Shown: one piece after another, positions 51,716 to 62,200 of the stretch
How positions within the stretch are numbered: position 1 is the stretch's first letter
How the letters are laid out: each line of letters begins with the position of its first letter
From: Ruminococcaceae bacterium UBA1375
GTDB taxonomy: Bacteria; Bacillota; Clostridia; Oscillospirales; Ruminococcaceae
DNA: 64,000 nt
NCBI GenBank assembly: GCA_002305795.1
Contig: DBRF01000018.1
Coordinates: forward strand, 1-64,000
Reading direction: 5' to 3'
The notes under the pieces: generated by a model
What the model was told of the DNA's origin: nothing
The model's database searches: none
What the model saw: the letters and a program-made list of their open reading frames with translations, nothing else
Position numbers and translations under genes: made by a program

Positions 51716-52897
51716 ATGAAACCGGTGTATTGGATTTGGCTCAGCCAATGTTTTTCCACCGGCAGCAATCTGCCGGCGGAACTTTGCCGGGTGATGGGCG
51801 GCGCGGAAGAAATCTTCCGGGCCAAACCGGAGGAGATTCCAAAGCTAAAAGGCCTTCACAAGAACCATTTGGAAGCCCTGGCTCAGAAAAGTCTTGATAG
51901 CGCACAGCGGGTGGTGGAACAGTGCCAATCCAAAAAGATTGGGATCCTCACCTGGGGACAGGAGGAATATCCTTCCCGGCTGCGCAACATTTACGGCCCG
52001 CCCATGGTGCTGTACTACCTGGGTGACGTGAGCCTGTTCCATCAACCGGTGTCCATCGGCATGGTGGGCAGCCGAAGCAGTTCCAGCTATGGCTTGAACG
52101 TAGCGGGGGCGCTGTCCTATGAGCTGGCCCGGCAGGGAATTGTTGTGGTCAGCGGCTGTGCCGTAGGCGGAGACAGTGCCGCCCACAGCGGCGCGCTGCA
52201 GGCAGGAGGCATGACCATCGGGGTGGAAGCCTGCGGTTTGGATGTGGACTATCCCAAGGACAACACCAAACTGCGCCGGATGATTGCCCGGAAAGGGCTG
52301 CTGCTCAGCGAGCTGGAACCGGGCCGCAGGCCTAGCGCATCCTATTTCTCGGTGCGCAACCGCTTAATCAGCGGTCTCAGCGATGGCGTGGTGGTGACGG
52401 AAGCGCCCCAGCGCAGCGGCTGTCTACTCACCGCCCGGTTGGCGCTGGAGCAAAACCGGGAGTTGTTTTGCGTCCCGCCCAGAAATATTTTCAGCCGCGC
52501 CTGTTCCGGTGTGGTGGAATATCTGCGGGATGGCGCCAAGCCGGTGTTTGGGGTAGAGGATATTTTGAGTGAATTTCAGGAAGACTTGGAAAGGGCCGAT
52601 CTGCGGCTTCCCACACCGCCGTCCCGAACACAACCGCCTCAACCCATTCCGGATACTTTAGATGACCCGAACCCCGTCCCTGCACAGCCAAAACCGCACT
52701 CCAATTTAGGGGAAGCGGCCCGGCAGCTTTCCGGGGTGCCCCAAAAGGTGTACCAGAGCCTAAACGGAGTGATGCAGGCCAATGAGCTGGCGGAGGCTGC
52801 CCGGGAGGATGCCGGAAAGGTCATCGCCGCGCTGACCGAATTGGAGCTGGACGGCCTGGTGGAGCATCTGGGCGGCGGACGATATCAAAAACGGTAA
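51716..52897 (+). CDS. dprA: DNA processing protein DprA
   Basis: Binds incoming single-stranded DNA and loads RecA during transformation. It is 393 residues. An N-terminal SAM-like helical region is followed by the Rossmann-fold core (MVGSRSSSSYGLNVAGALSYELARQGI, VVSGCAVGGDSAAHSGAL, FSVRNRLISGLSDGVVVTEAP, SGCLLTARLALEQNRELFCVPP). After a proline-rich linker (about 300-330) comes a C-terminal winged helix. Gene order dprA-topA-trmFO is conserved in Firmicutes. GGAGG precedes the ATG. Confidence 0.95.
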   Translation: MKPVYWIWLSQCFSTGSNLPAELCRVMGGAEEIFRAKPEEIPKLKGLHKNHLEALAQKSLDSAQRVVEQCQSKKIGILTWGQEEYPSRLRNIYGPPMVLYYLGDVSLFHQPVSIGMVGSRSSSSYGLNVAGALSYELARQGIVVVSGCAVGGDSAAHSGALQAGGMTIGVEACGLDVDYPKDNTKLRRMIARKGLLLSELEPGRRPSASYFSVRNRLISGLSDGVVVTEAPQRSGCLLTARLALEQNRELFCVPPRNIFSRACSGVVEYLRDGAKPVFGVEDILSEFQEDLERADLRLPTPPSRTQPPQPIPDTLDDPNPVPAQPKPHSNLGEAARQLSGVPQKVYQSLNGVMQANELAEAAREDAGKVIAALTELELDGLVEHLGGGRYQKR

Positions 52898-52918
52898 CGA
52901 TACAGGAGAATCGAGATT

Positions 52919-55123
52919 ATGACAGAGACTCTGCAGCATCAGCAAACCGAAGCAGCTTCTGCTGAGGAAAGCAAGGTGCAGACTGCGGCGGCAAAGCCCA
53001 AACGGAAAACCGCCAAAAAGCCGGCTGCCAAAAAGGGCGCCGGAAAAAAACTGGTGATTGTGGAAAGCCCGGCCAAGGGCAAGACCATTAAAAAATATCT
53101 GGGGCGGGGCTACGAAGTGGTGGCCTCTATGGGCCATATCCGGGACCTGCCCAAAAGCAAGCTGGGGGTAGACGTTGAAAATGACTTTACCCCCCAGTAT
53201 ATCAACATCCGCAGCCAATCTGCCACCATCAAGGAACTGAAGGCCCAGGCCAAGCAGAGCAGCATGGTGTATCTGGCTACCGACCCGGACCGGGAAGGGG
53301 AAGCCATCAGCTGGCATTTGACCACCCTGCTGGGACTGCCGGAAGGGCTGCAAAACCGGGTAACCTTCAATGAAATCACCAAAACCGGGGTGAAAAACGG
53401 CATGGCCGCCCCCCGGACCATCGACATGGATTTGGTGGACGCCCAGCAGGCCCGCCGTGTGCTGGACCGGCTGGTGGGCTACAAAATCAGCCCCCTGCTT
53501 TGGCGGAAAATCCGCAGCGGCCTGTCCGCCGGACGGGTGCAGAGCGTGGTGGTGAGCCTGATTGTGAAGCGAGAGGACGAGATCCTCAGTTTTGTGCCGG
53601 AAGAATACTGGTCCATCGAAGCGGTGCTTCACAAGCAGGACAACTTCAAGGAATTTACCGCCAAGTTTTTGGGAAGGAACGGGGAGAAGATTGCCCTGCA
53701 CAACAAGGACGAGGCGGACGCCATCTTAAAGGAGCTGGAAGGGGCTCGCTATGTGGTGCAGGAAGTGAAGCTGGGCACCCGGAAGAAATCTCCCCCGCCC
53801 CCTTTTATCACCTCCACCTTGCAGCAGGAAGCCTCCCGCCGGTTCGGGTTCCAGTCCCGGCGCACCATGCAGGCTGCCCAGGAGCTGTACGAAGGTATGG
53901 ATGTGGAAGGGTTCGGTACCTTGGGCCTCATTACCTATATGAGAACTGACTCGCTGCGCCTTTCCGACGAAGCCCGTCAGGGAGCCAAGGAGTATATCCT
54001 CTCCACCTACGGGGAACGGTATTATCCCGAAACGCCCCGGATTTACAAGAGCAAAAATGCCCAGGACGGCCACGAAGCCATCCGTCCCACCACCCCTTCC
54101 ATCACACCGGCCATGGCAAAAGACAGCCTGACCGCCGACCAGTTTAAGATTTACAAACTGGTGTGGGAACGGTTTATGGCCAGCCAGATGGAAAGCTGCG
54201 TCATGAAGACGGTGCGGGCTCTGATCGACGCCAACGGCTACACCTTCGGTGCCTCCGGCTACCGGGTGGAGTTTGACGGCTATACCGTGCTGTACGACGA
54301 AGCCAAGGACGAGGAAAAAACCCAGCAGGGGATGCTTCCTCCTTTGGAAGAGCAGGAAGAACTGGTGCTGCAAAACCTCCAGGGCAACCAGCACTTCACC
54401 GCGCCCCCTCCCCGGTACACCGAAGCCAGCCTGATCAAGACGTTGGAAGAAAACGGCATCGGCCGTCCTTCCACCTACGCCCCCACCATCGGCACGGTGC
54501 TGAGCCGCCGGTATGTGGAGCGGGAAGGCCGCCAGCTCAAGCCCACGGAACTGGGCCGGGTGACCAACCAGCTGATCACCGACAATTTCCACGAGATTGT
54601 GGATGTGGATTTTACCGCCAACATGGAATCCCAGCTGGATTTGGTGGAGGCGGGAAAGCTGCCTTGGAAACAGGTGATCCGGGACTTTTACGGGGAATTT
54701 GAAAAGGAACTGGAAGCCGCCGACAAAAACATCACCGGGGAAAAGATTGCCCTGCAGGATGAAATCACCGATGTCATCTGCGAAAAGTGCGGCCGGAACA
54801 TGGTGATCAAGCACGGCCGGTACGGCAAATTCTTGGCCTGCCCCGGCTATCCGGAATGCAAAAACACCAAGCGTTTGGTGACTAAAGCGGAGGGGCACTG
54901 TCCCCGGTGCGGCAAGGAGCTGGAGGAAAAGACCTCCAAAAAGGGCAAGAAGTTTTTCGGCTGCTCCGGCTATCCCGACTGCGACTTTATGACCTGGGAC
55001 ACCCCGCTGAAAGACACCTGCCCGGTGTGCGGCAAAACCCTGCTGCGGAAAAACGGCAAAAACGGAAAGATTTACTGCTCCAACGAGCATTGTGATTTTG
55101 AAAAAGGATTGGACGAAGTATGA
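52919..55123 (+). CDS. topA: DNA topoisomerase I
   Basis: Type IA enzyme that relaxes negative supercoils through a tyrosine-DNA link. It is 734 residues. The first 40 residues are an acidic then Lys/Ala-rich extension (KPKRKTAKKPAAKKGAGKK) not needed by the core. The Toprim domain follows (IVESPAKGKTIKKYLG; DPDREGEAISWHL), then the active Tyr in LITYMRTDSLRLSDEAR. C-terminal Cys4 zinc ribbons begin at CEKCGRNMVIKHGRYGKFLACPGYPEC, CPRCGKELEEK and CPVCGKTLLRK. Its stop overlaps trmFO by four bases. Confidence 0.97.
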   Translation: MTETLQHQQTEAASAEESKVQTAAAKPKRKTAKKPAAKKGAGKKLVIVESPAKGKTIKKYLGRGYEVVASMGHIRDLPKSKLGVDVENDFTPQYINIRSQSATIKELKAQAKQSSMVYLATDPDREGEAISWHLTTLLGLPEGLQNRVTFNEITKTGVKNGMAAPRTIDMDLVDAQQARRVLDRLVGYKISPLLWRKIRSGLSAGRVQSVVVSLIVKREDEILSFVPEEYWSIEAVLHKQDNFKEFTAKFLGRNGEKIALHNKDEADAILKELEGARYVVQEVKLGTRKKSPPPPFITSTLQQEASRRFGFQSRRTMQAAQELYEGMDVEGFGTLGLITYMRTDSLRLSDEARQGAKEYILSTYGERYYPETPRIYKSKNAQDGHEAIRPTTPSITPAMAKDSLTADQFKIYKLVWERFMASQMESCVMKTVRALIDANGYTFGASGYRVEFDGYTVLYDEAKDEEKTQQGMLPPLEEQEELVLQNLQGNQHFTAPPPRYTEASLIKTLEENGIGRPSTYAPTIGTVLSRRYVEREGRQLKPTELGRVTNQLITDNFHEIVDVDFTANMESQLDLVEAGKLPWKQVIRDFYGEFEKELEAADKNITGEKIALQDEITDVICEKCGRNMVIKHGRYGKFLACPGYPECKNTKRLVTKAEGHCPRCGKELEEKTSKKGKKFFGCSGYPDCDFMTWDTPLKDTCPVCGKTLLRKNGKNGKIYCSNEHCDFEKGLDEV

Positions 55124-56460
55124 GAGTAACGGTGGTAGGAGCCGGACTGGCAGGCTGTGAAGCGGCTTGGCAGCTGGCCTGCCGGGGCATCCCGGTGACC
55201 CTTCTGGAAATGAAGCCCGCCGCCTTTTCCCCGGCCCACCGCTACGCCGGGTTTGCGGAGCTGGTCTGCTCCAACTCCCTGAAAGCCCAGCGGCTGGATT
55301 CCGCAGCCGGACTGCTGAAAGAGGAGATGCGCCGGCTGGGTTCGGTGTGCCTGATGGCGGCCCAGCGGCACCGGGTTCCGGCAGGCGGGGCTTTGGCGGT
55401 GGAACGGGTGGGCTTTTCCAACGAAGTGACCCGGGCCATAAAAAGCCATCCCCTGATTACGGTAAAGGAACAGACGGTGGAGGAAATCCCGGAAGGGACG
55501 GTGATTTTAGCCACCGGCCCCTTGACTCAGGGAAAACTGGCCCAGTCCATCGGAGAACTGGTGGAGCAGCAGCGGCTGGCCTTTTTTGACGCCGCCGCCC
55601 CTATTGTCAGCGAGGAAAGCGTGGACACCTCCATCGCCTTCTTTGCCTCCCGCTACGGCAAGGGGGATGGGGAAGACTACCTGAACTGCCCCATGAACAA
55701 GGAGGAGTACGAAGCCTTTTACCAGGCCCTGGTGGAAGGGGAGCGGGCTCCCTTGAGCGAGGAGGACCAAAAGCAGTTTGCGGTGTACGAGGGCTGTATG
55801 CCCATTGAAGTCATGGCCCGCCGGGGCAAGGATACCATCCGCTTCGGTCCCATGAAGCCGGTGGGGCTGAAAGACCCCCGCACCGGCCACCGTCCCTGGG
55901 CGGTGCTGCAGCTGCGCCGGGAAGACCCGGAAGGGAAGCTGTACAATCTGGTGGGCTTTCAAACCAACCTGAAATTCCCGGAACAGAAGCGGATCTTTTC
56001 CATGATTCCCGGTTTGGAGCACGCGGAGTTTTACCGCTATGGGGTGATGCACCGGAACACCTTTTTGGACAGCCCTCATCTGCTGGAACCGGATTTCTCC
56101 CTGCGCAAAGATCCCCGGATCTTCTTTGCCGGACAGATTACCGGGGTGGAAGGCTATATGGAAAGCGCCGCTTCCGGCTTGCTGGCGGGACTGCATCTGG
56201 CCCGGCGGCTGAGTCAGGAAGAACCCACCCTTCCCCCGGAAACCACCATGCTGGGCGCATTGAGCCGATATGTCAGCCGGTATCCCGGAAAGGATTTTCA
56301 GCCTATGGGCAGCAATATGGGGATTCTCCCCTCCCTGGAAAATCCGGTGCGGGACAAGCGTCTGCGGTATCAGGCGCTGGCGGACCGGAGTTTGCAGGAC
56401 CTGGCCCAATGGATGGAGCAGGAAAACATTGCCCCGGCAGAGGGCAAAACACAGGAATGA
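55120..56460 (+). CDS. trmFO: Methylenetetrahydrofolate-tRNA-(uracil-54-C5)-methyltransferase
   Basis: Flavoenzyme that makes ribothymidine 54 in tRNA using methylene-THF. It is 446 residues. The FAD motif VVGAGLAGCEAAWQLACRG is at the N-terminus; further landmarks are LLEMKPAAFSPAH, ELVCSNSLKA, CPMNKEEYEAFYQAL and FAGQITGVEGYMESAASGLLAG. The ATG overlaps the topA stop (ATGA). The family replaces SAM-dependent TrmA in most Firmicutes. Confidence 0.97.
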   Translation: MRVTVVGAGLAGCEAAWQLACRGIPVTLLEMKPAAFSPAHRYAGFAELVCSNSLKAQRLDSAAGLLKEEMRRLGSVCLMAAQRHRVPAGGALAVERVGFSNEVTRAIKSHPLITVKEQTVEEIPEGTVILATGPLTQGKLAQSIGELVEQQRLAFFDAAAPIVSEESVDTSIAFFASRYGKGDGEDYLNCPMNKEEYEAFYQALVEGERAPLSEEDQKQFAVYEGCMPIEVMARRGKDTIRFGPMKPVGLKDPRTGHRPWAVLQLRREDPEGKLYNLVGFQTNLKFPEQKRIFSMIPGLEHAEFYRYGVMHRNTFLDSPHLLEPDFSLRKDPRIFFAGQITGVEGYMESAASGLLAGLHLARRLSQEEPTLPPETTMLGALSRYVSRYPGKDFQPMGSNMGILPSLENPVRDKRLRYQALADRSLQDLAQWMEQENIAPAEGKTQE

Positions 56461-56496
56461 TTCCTGGCTTTTCGATCTTTTATCTTTGTTTCCCCC

Positions 56497-56518
56497 ATGG
56501 GGTGGAGCCCCCATTTTT
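56497..56518 (+). terminator. Terminator after dprA-topA-trmFO
   Basis: ATGGGG and CCCCAT arms around a 6-base loop, followed by TTTTT, separating this operon from plsX. Modest stem length. Confidence 0.65.
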
Positions 56519-56540
56519 GATTTGAGAGAGGAAGTTGACT

Positions 56541-57545
56541 ATGAAAATCGCATTGGACGGCTTTGGAGGAGATCACGCTCCTCTGGCTATGCTGGAAGGC
56601 GCCGCCTTGGCAGTGGCGGAATACGGCGTGGAAGTGGTAATCACCGGGGACGAAGCGGTGCTGAAGAAAACCGCCGTGGAGCACAACATCCCCCTGACCG
56701 GTTTGCATTTTTCCGACACCAAGGACGTCATCGGCATCTGCGAAGAGCCCACCACCCTGTTGCAGGAACACCGGGATTCTTCCCTGGGACGGGCCTTCAC
56801 CTTGCTGGCCCAGGGGGACGTAGACGCTTTGGTCAGCGCCGGGTCCACCGGAGCCATTGTGGTGGGCGGCACCTTTTTGATTAAGCGCATCAAGGGCATC
56901 AAGCGGGCGGCCATCGCCTCCATGGTACCCTGTGAAAACGGCAGCTACCTGCTGGTGGACGCCGGCGCCAACACCGACTGCCGGCCGGAAATGCTCCATC
57001 AGTTTGCCATTATGGGCAGTATGTACCTGGAATCGGTGCAGGGTATCCGCCGCCCCCGGGTGGGACTGGTGAACATCGGCGCCGAGGAAACCAAGGGCGG
57101 CCAGCTGCAAAAGGACACCTACCATCTGCTGGAACAGGACAAAAACCTGAACTTCACCGGCAACCTGGAAGCCCGGGGCATTCCGCTGGGTGAAGCGGAC
57201 GTGGTGGTCTGCGACGGCTTTACCGGCAATGTGATTTTAAAGCTCAGCGAAGGCTGGGGGAAATTTTTGAACAACACCTTGAAGGATTTGTTCCTCACCG
57301 GGCTTGCCGGAAAATTCAGCGCCGCTTTGCTGCTGAAGAAGATCAGCGGTCTGCGCAAGCGGATGAACTACAAGGAATACGGGGGAGCGCCGCTGCTGGG
57401 GGTCACCAAGCCGGTAATCAAAGCTCACGGCTCCTCCGATAAATTGGCTATTTCCAAGGCCATCTATCAGGCCAAGCTGGTGGTGGAGCAGCAGATGATT
57501 GCCCGCATCACCAAGGCGTTGGCCGACCAGAAGGAAGAGGGGTAA
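56541..57545 (+). CDS. plsX: Phosphate acyltransferase PlsX
   Basis: Converts acyl-ACP to acyl-phosphate for phosphatidic acid synthesis. It is 334 residues. Motifs are MKIALDGFGGDHAPLAMLEGA at the N-terminus, SAGSTGAIVVGGTF, VGLVNIGAEETKGG, VVCDGFTGNVILKLSEG and the C-terminal GGAPLLGVTKPVIKAHG. ATG 56541 lies about nine bases after GAGAGGA; a TTG at 56535 is unlikely. The next gene is rnc with no gap, whereas acpP (and often fabD, fabG) usually stands between them. Confidence 0.96.
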   Translation: MKIALDGFGGDHAPLAMLEGAALAVAEYGVEVVITGDEAVLKKTAVEHNIPLTGLHFSDTKDVIGICEEPTTLLQEHRDSSLGRAFTLLAQGDVDALVSAGSTGAIVVGGTFLIKRIKGIKRAAIASMVPCENGSYLLVDAGANTDCRPEMLHQFAIMGSMYLESVQGIRRPRVGLVNIGAEETKGGQLQKDTYHLLEQDKNLNFTGNLEARGIPLGEADVVVCDGFTGNVILKLSEGWGKFLNNTLKDLFLTGLAGKFSAALLLKKISGLRKRMNYKEYGGAPLLGVTKPVIKAHGSSDKLAISKAIYQAKLVVEQQMIARITKALADQKEEG

Positions 57546-58238
57546 ATGAAAGATCTGCATGCATTGGAACAGCGGCTGGAGCACCGGTACCAAAACATCG
57601 GCTTGCTGCAAACCGCTTTGACCCACCCCGGTTATGTCAATGAAAACCGCAAAGGGTTGAAGAACAATCAACGCCTGGAATTTTTAGGGGACTCGGTGCT
57701 TTCCATTGTGGTGGCCCAGTACCTCTTTGAACATTACACCAGCCTGCCCGAAGGAGAACTCACCAAACTTCGGGCCAGTTTGGTTTGCGAGAAAGCCCTG
57801 CATCAGTTCGCCCTGCAAATTGATTTGGGGGAATTTCTGCTGTTGGGCCGGGGGGAGGAAAACACCGGCGGACGGCAGCGACCCTCCATTTTGGCGGACG
57901 CCTTTGAAGCGGTCATCGCCTCCATCTATCTGGACGGCGGGCTGGAAGAAGCTCGGAAATTTGTGCTGCGGTTTATCCCCAAGCACTTAAACGTGAAGCA
58001 GGTGGAGGTCAACTTCGATTATAAAACCGCCCTCCAGGAATTTGTCCAGCGGAACAAACAGGAAACCCTGGACTACCAGACGGTGGAGGAACGGGGCCCC
58101 GACCACAACAAGACCTTTGTGGTGGAGGTACACTTAAATTCCAACGTCATCGGCACCGGGGTAGGGCACAGCAAGAAGCAGGCGGAACAGCAGGCCGCCA
58201 AGGAAGCGTTAAAGCTCATGGGTTATGAGCTGTCATAA
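57546..58238 (+). CDS. rnc: Ribonuclease III
   Basis: Double-strand-specific endonuclease that processes rRNA precursors and mRNAs. It is 230 residues. The catalytic domain carries the signature NQRLEFLGDSVLSIVVAQYLF, with the second metal site in ILADAFEAVIASIYLDGG. The C-terminal dsRNA-binding domain spans about residues 155-228 (YKTALQEFVQRNKQETLDYQ ... SKKQAEQQAAKEALKLMG). Its ATG abuts the plsX stop and its end overlaps the radical SAM gene by 14 bases. Confidence 0.97.
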   Translation: MKDLHALEQRLEHRYQNIGLLQTALTHPGYVNENRKGLKNNQRLEFLGDSVLSIVVAQYLFEHYTSLPEGELTKLRASLVCEKALHQFALQIDLGEFLLLGRGEENTGGRQRPSILADAFEAVIASIYLDGGLEEARKFVLRFIPKHLNVKQVEVNFDYKTALQEFVQRNKQETLDYQTVEERGPDHNKTFVVEVHLNSNVIGTGVGHSKKQAEQQAAKEALKLMGYELS

Positions 58239-59280
58239 TATCCCGGTGTTTCTGCCCCACGCCGGCTGCCCCCACCGCTGCTTGTTCTGCGACCAGCACA
58301 GCATTTCCGGCACGGTGCGCACCCCTTCCCCGGAGGAAGTGCGGGCCTATTTGGAGGAATGCCTGGCCCACTATCCCCACGACCCCGTCCAGACTGAGAT
58401 CGCTTTTTTCGGCGGCAGTTTCACCTGCATGGATTTGGACTACCAAAGGGCGCTGCTGGACATCGGCGGGGAATTGGTGAGCCAGTATGGATTACAGGGA
58501 ATCCGCCTTTCCACCCGCCCCGACGGCATTTCTCCTGAAATCATCCGGCATCTGCTGGAGTATCCGGTGCAGGCGGTGGAGTTGGGAGCCCAGAGCATGA
58601 ACGATGAAGTGCTGGGAAAAAACCGCCGGGGCCACACGGCGGCAGACACCGTCCGTGCCGCCGGGCTGATCCGGCAGACCGGACTGGAACTGGGGTTACA
58701 GATGATGGTGGGGCTGCTGGGGGACACTGTGGACACGGTGTGGGAAACTGCTCGGGCTTTGGCGAATTTGCAGCCGGACACAGTGCGGATTTACCCCATG
58801 GTGATTTTGCGGGACACCCCGGCCTTTGCCCTTTGGGAGAAGGGGAAGTACCCCATCTTTTCTTTGGAAGAGGGAATCCAGCTTTGCGCCGGATTACTGG
58901 CGTTTTTTGAAGGGCGGCAGATCCGGGTGATCAAGCTGGGGCTCCACGCTTCCAAAGAGGTGGAAGGGCAGTACGCCGCCGGGCTGTACCATCCGGCGTT
59001 TCGGGAGCTTTGCGAAAGCAGATTGTACCGGCAGGGTATGTTTTCGCAAATATCCCGATGGGAGGAAAAGCGGGGGACGGTGTACGTCCACCCAAAAGGA
59101 CTGTCCGCCTGCATCGGGCAGAAGAGGGAAAACATCATTTGGCTTCACCAAAAGGGCGTAGAGGTTCGGGTGAAGCCCAAGGAAACGGTAAGCCGGGGGT
59201 GGCTGTTGCTCTGCCCCGAAGGATGCGAGAAGGAGGAGCAGGGAATTGCTGTTAAAGTCACTGGAACTGCAGGGGTTTAA
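58225..59280 (+). CDS. Elp3-like radical SAM protein between rnc and smc
   Basis: A 351-residue radical SAM enzyme. The 4Fe-4S cluster motif is CPHRCLFC near residue 15, then FFGGSFTCMDLDYQ, LSTRPDGISPEII and VELGAQSMNDEVL, as in the Elp3/coproporphyrinogen-oxidase-like HemN branch. No acetyltransferase domain follows the barrel; the last 60 residues (KGLSACIGQKRENIIWL...) show no recognised domain. Such genes sit between rnc and smc in many Clostridia, by my recollection. The substrate is unknown; tRNA modification is a family-based guess. It overlaps both neighbours. Confidence 0.85.
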   Translation: MSCHNIPVFLPHAGCPHRCLFCDQHSISGTVRTPSPEEVRAYLEECLAHYPHDPVQTEIAFFGGSFTCMDLDYQRALLDIGGELVSQYGLQGIRLSTRPDGISPEIIRHLLEYPVQAVELGAQSMNDEVLGKNRRGHTAADTVRAAGLIRQTGLELGLQMMVGLLGDTVDTVWETARALANLQPDTVRIYPMVILRDTPAFALWEKGKYPIFSLEEGIQLCAGLLAFFEGRQIRVIKLGLHASKEVEGQYAAGLYHPAFRELCESRLYRQGMFSQISRWEEKRGTVYVHPKGLSACIGQKRENIIWLHQKGVEVRVKPKETVSRGWLLLCPEGCEKEEQGIAVKVTGTAGV

Positions 59281-62200
59281 GTCCTTTCCGGATAAGACCA
59301 AAATCGAATTCGGCAAAGGACTGACTGCTGTGGTGGGCCCCAACGGAAGCGGAAAATCCAATCTTTCCGACGCCATGCGCTGGGTTATGGGGGAACAGTC
59401 CACCAAGACCCTGCGGGGCAGCAAAATGGAGGATGTGATCTTTACCGGCACCCAGCAGCGCAAGAGCCAGGGCTTTGCCCAGGTCAGCCTGACCATCGAC
59501 AACTCCGACCGCTCCCTGGCGGTGGACAGCGACGAGGTGATCATCACCCGGCGGCTGAACCGCAACGGGGACAGCGAATATAAAATCAACCATGCTTCGG
59601 TGCGCCTAAAGGACATCAACGAGCTTTTGATGGACACCGGCCTGGGCCGGGACGGATACGCCTTGGTGGGACAGGGCCGCATTGCCGAGATCATCCAGTC
59701 CAAAAGCGACCAGCGCCGGGAAATTTTTGAGGAAGCCGCCGGAATTTCCAAATTCCGCTATCGGAAGAATGAAGCGGTGCACAAGCTGGAAGCCAGCGAA
59801 GAAAACCTGCTGCGATTACAGGATATTCTTTCAGAACTGGAACAGCGGGTGGAACCGTTGAAAAAACAGAGTGAAAAGGCCAAGGCGTTTCTGCAGCTCA
59901 GCCAGGAAAAGCGGCAGCTGGAAGTGGCCCTTTGGAATCTGAGCCTGGATCAGACCTCCCAGAAGCTGAAAGAGCAGGAGGATAAAATCCTGGCCTGCCA
60001 GGTAGAGCACGAGGATTTGCAGCAGAGCAGCCAGGCCCTGGAAGAGAAGATCAACCAGAGCTATGAAGAGATGCAGCGCTGTCTGTCCCGGGCGGAGGAC
60101 TGCCGCCAGGAAAAGGAAGAACTGGAACAGCAAAACAGCGCCCTGTTAAGTCAGGAGGCGGTGGGGAAAAACAACCTGGAACACTTCGACCAGGAAACCG
60201 CCCGGTTGTCCCAGCAGCTGGAAGACTTTAAGCGAAACCAGCAGCAGACCGGACGGCTGCTTCAAGAACGGCAGAGACAGCGGGAAAGTCTGGAAGCGGC
60301 TTTGGAAGAGACCAACGCCAAACTGGAAGCTGCCCGAGGGCAGCTGGCGGAATTGGCCAAACAGGACCAAGGGGCCGACCAGCAGTCCGCCCAGCTGAGT
60401 AAGCGGATCAATGAACTGCTGCTGCTGGAAAATGAGGACAAGCTCACGGTGATCCAGCTTACCGGCCAGACCGAAGAGGACGCCAACAGCTATCAAAATA
60501 ACCAGATTATGCTGTCCCAGATGAAGGACAACGCCCAGGGCACCCAGCGGGAGCTGAAGCAGGCCCAAGAATTGGCCCAGCTGCTGACCCAGCGAATGGA
60601 GACCCTGGAAAACCAAAAGGCAGGGTACCGCTATAAGCTGGACGGGCGGCAGAAAAAGCTGGAACAGGAACAGGCTCAGGCAGAAGAATTATTGCGGCAG
60701 GCAGGACAGCTGCGGCAGAAGGCCAAGCTGCTTCGGGATCTGGAAGACAATTTGGAAGGCTTTGCCTATTCGGTGAAAGCGGTGATGAAGCAGTCCAAAA
60801 ACGGAAGGCTGGAAGGAATTCACGGCACGGTGGCACGGCTGCTTGAAGTGCCGGAGGAGTACGCTCTGGCCATTGAAACCGCGTTGGGCGGCAGTATGCA
60901 GCACATTGTGGTGGAAAACGAAAACGCCGCCAAAAGCGCCATTCGGTTTTTGAAACAGCAAAACGCCGGCCGGGCAACCTTTCTGCCCCTGACTTCGGTG
61001 AAGGGCCGGGAGCTCACCGGCTATGACCTGACGGAGCAGGAAGGGTATGTGGATCTGGCCAGCCATCTGGTGAAGGCGGATCCCCGGTATCAGGGGATTG
61101 TGGATTCCCTGCTGGGCCGGATCGTGGTGGCGGAGGATCTGGACTGCGCCGCCGCCATGGGCAGGCAGTTTGGTTACCGCTTTAAAATCGTCACCCTGGA
61201 CGGCCAGGTAGTCAACGCCGGGGGTTCCTTCTCCGGCGGCAGCAAAAGCCGCAGTGCAGGGCTGCTTTCCCGTGCCGGGGAAATCACCCAGCTGCAGCAG
61301 CAGGCCGAAGCCCTCACCCAGCGTTCCCAGCAGCAGAGCCAGGACACCAAAAAGCTGGAACAGGAGGTCAACACCCTCAAGGCCCAGCTGGGCGCCTTGG
61401 AAAGCGAGCAAATCACCGTGAAGGAAGACCGGATTCGCTGCGAAGGGGAACAAAAACGGCTGGAAGCCCTGGAAGCGGAGTATTCCCGCCGGGTGCAGGA
61501 GATGGAGCAGGAGCTGGAAGGCTTTTTGCAGCGGCTCCAAGAGAAAAATCAAAAAATTGCCAATCTGCGCCGCCGGCAGGGGGAGACTCAGCGGGAGCTG
61601 GAACAAGCCCAGCAAACCCTTCAGTCCCTGCGGGGGCAGGGGGATTTGCTCCGCAAGCAGCGGGAAGAGGTCAACGCCTCCATCCAGCAGCTTCAGCTCA
61701 GCCAGCTGGCCCAGCAGAAGGACGTGGACTCCCTCTTAGAGACCATGGAACAGCTGATGGGGCAGAGTCGGGAGTCGGAGCAGCTCCAGCAGCAGCTGGC
61801 CCGGCAGATTCAGCAGCTTGGGCAGCAGCGCACCCAGCAGCAGCAGCAAATCCAGCAATGTGCCAAGCAGCGGGAAACCAACCGCCTGACCCAGCAGAAG
61901 TTGGAGGAACAGGTGCAGCGGATTTTGCAGCAGCGCACCCAGCTGGAACAGGCCGCCACCGGACTGCGGGAGGAAGAAAAGCAGTACAGCCGCCGTCGGG
62001 AAGAGGTGAGCCGCCGTCTGGCCCAGCTAGAGGAGCGCCGGGACACCTTGCAAAAGGAATACGACGAAGTGATCCGCAAGCTCTGGGAAGAGTATGAGCT
62101 GACCCGTTCCCAGGCCCGCCAGGAAGCACAGCAGCCGGATGACCCTGCCAAAGCCAAAACACGGCTGGCGGCGGTGAAGGGGGAAATCCGCAGCCTGGGC

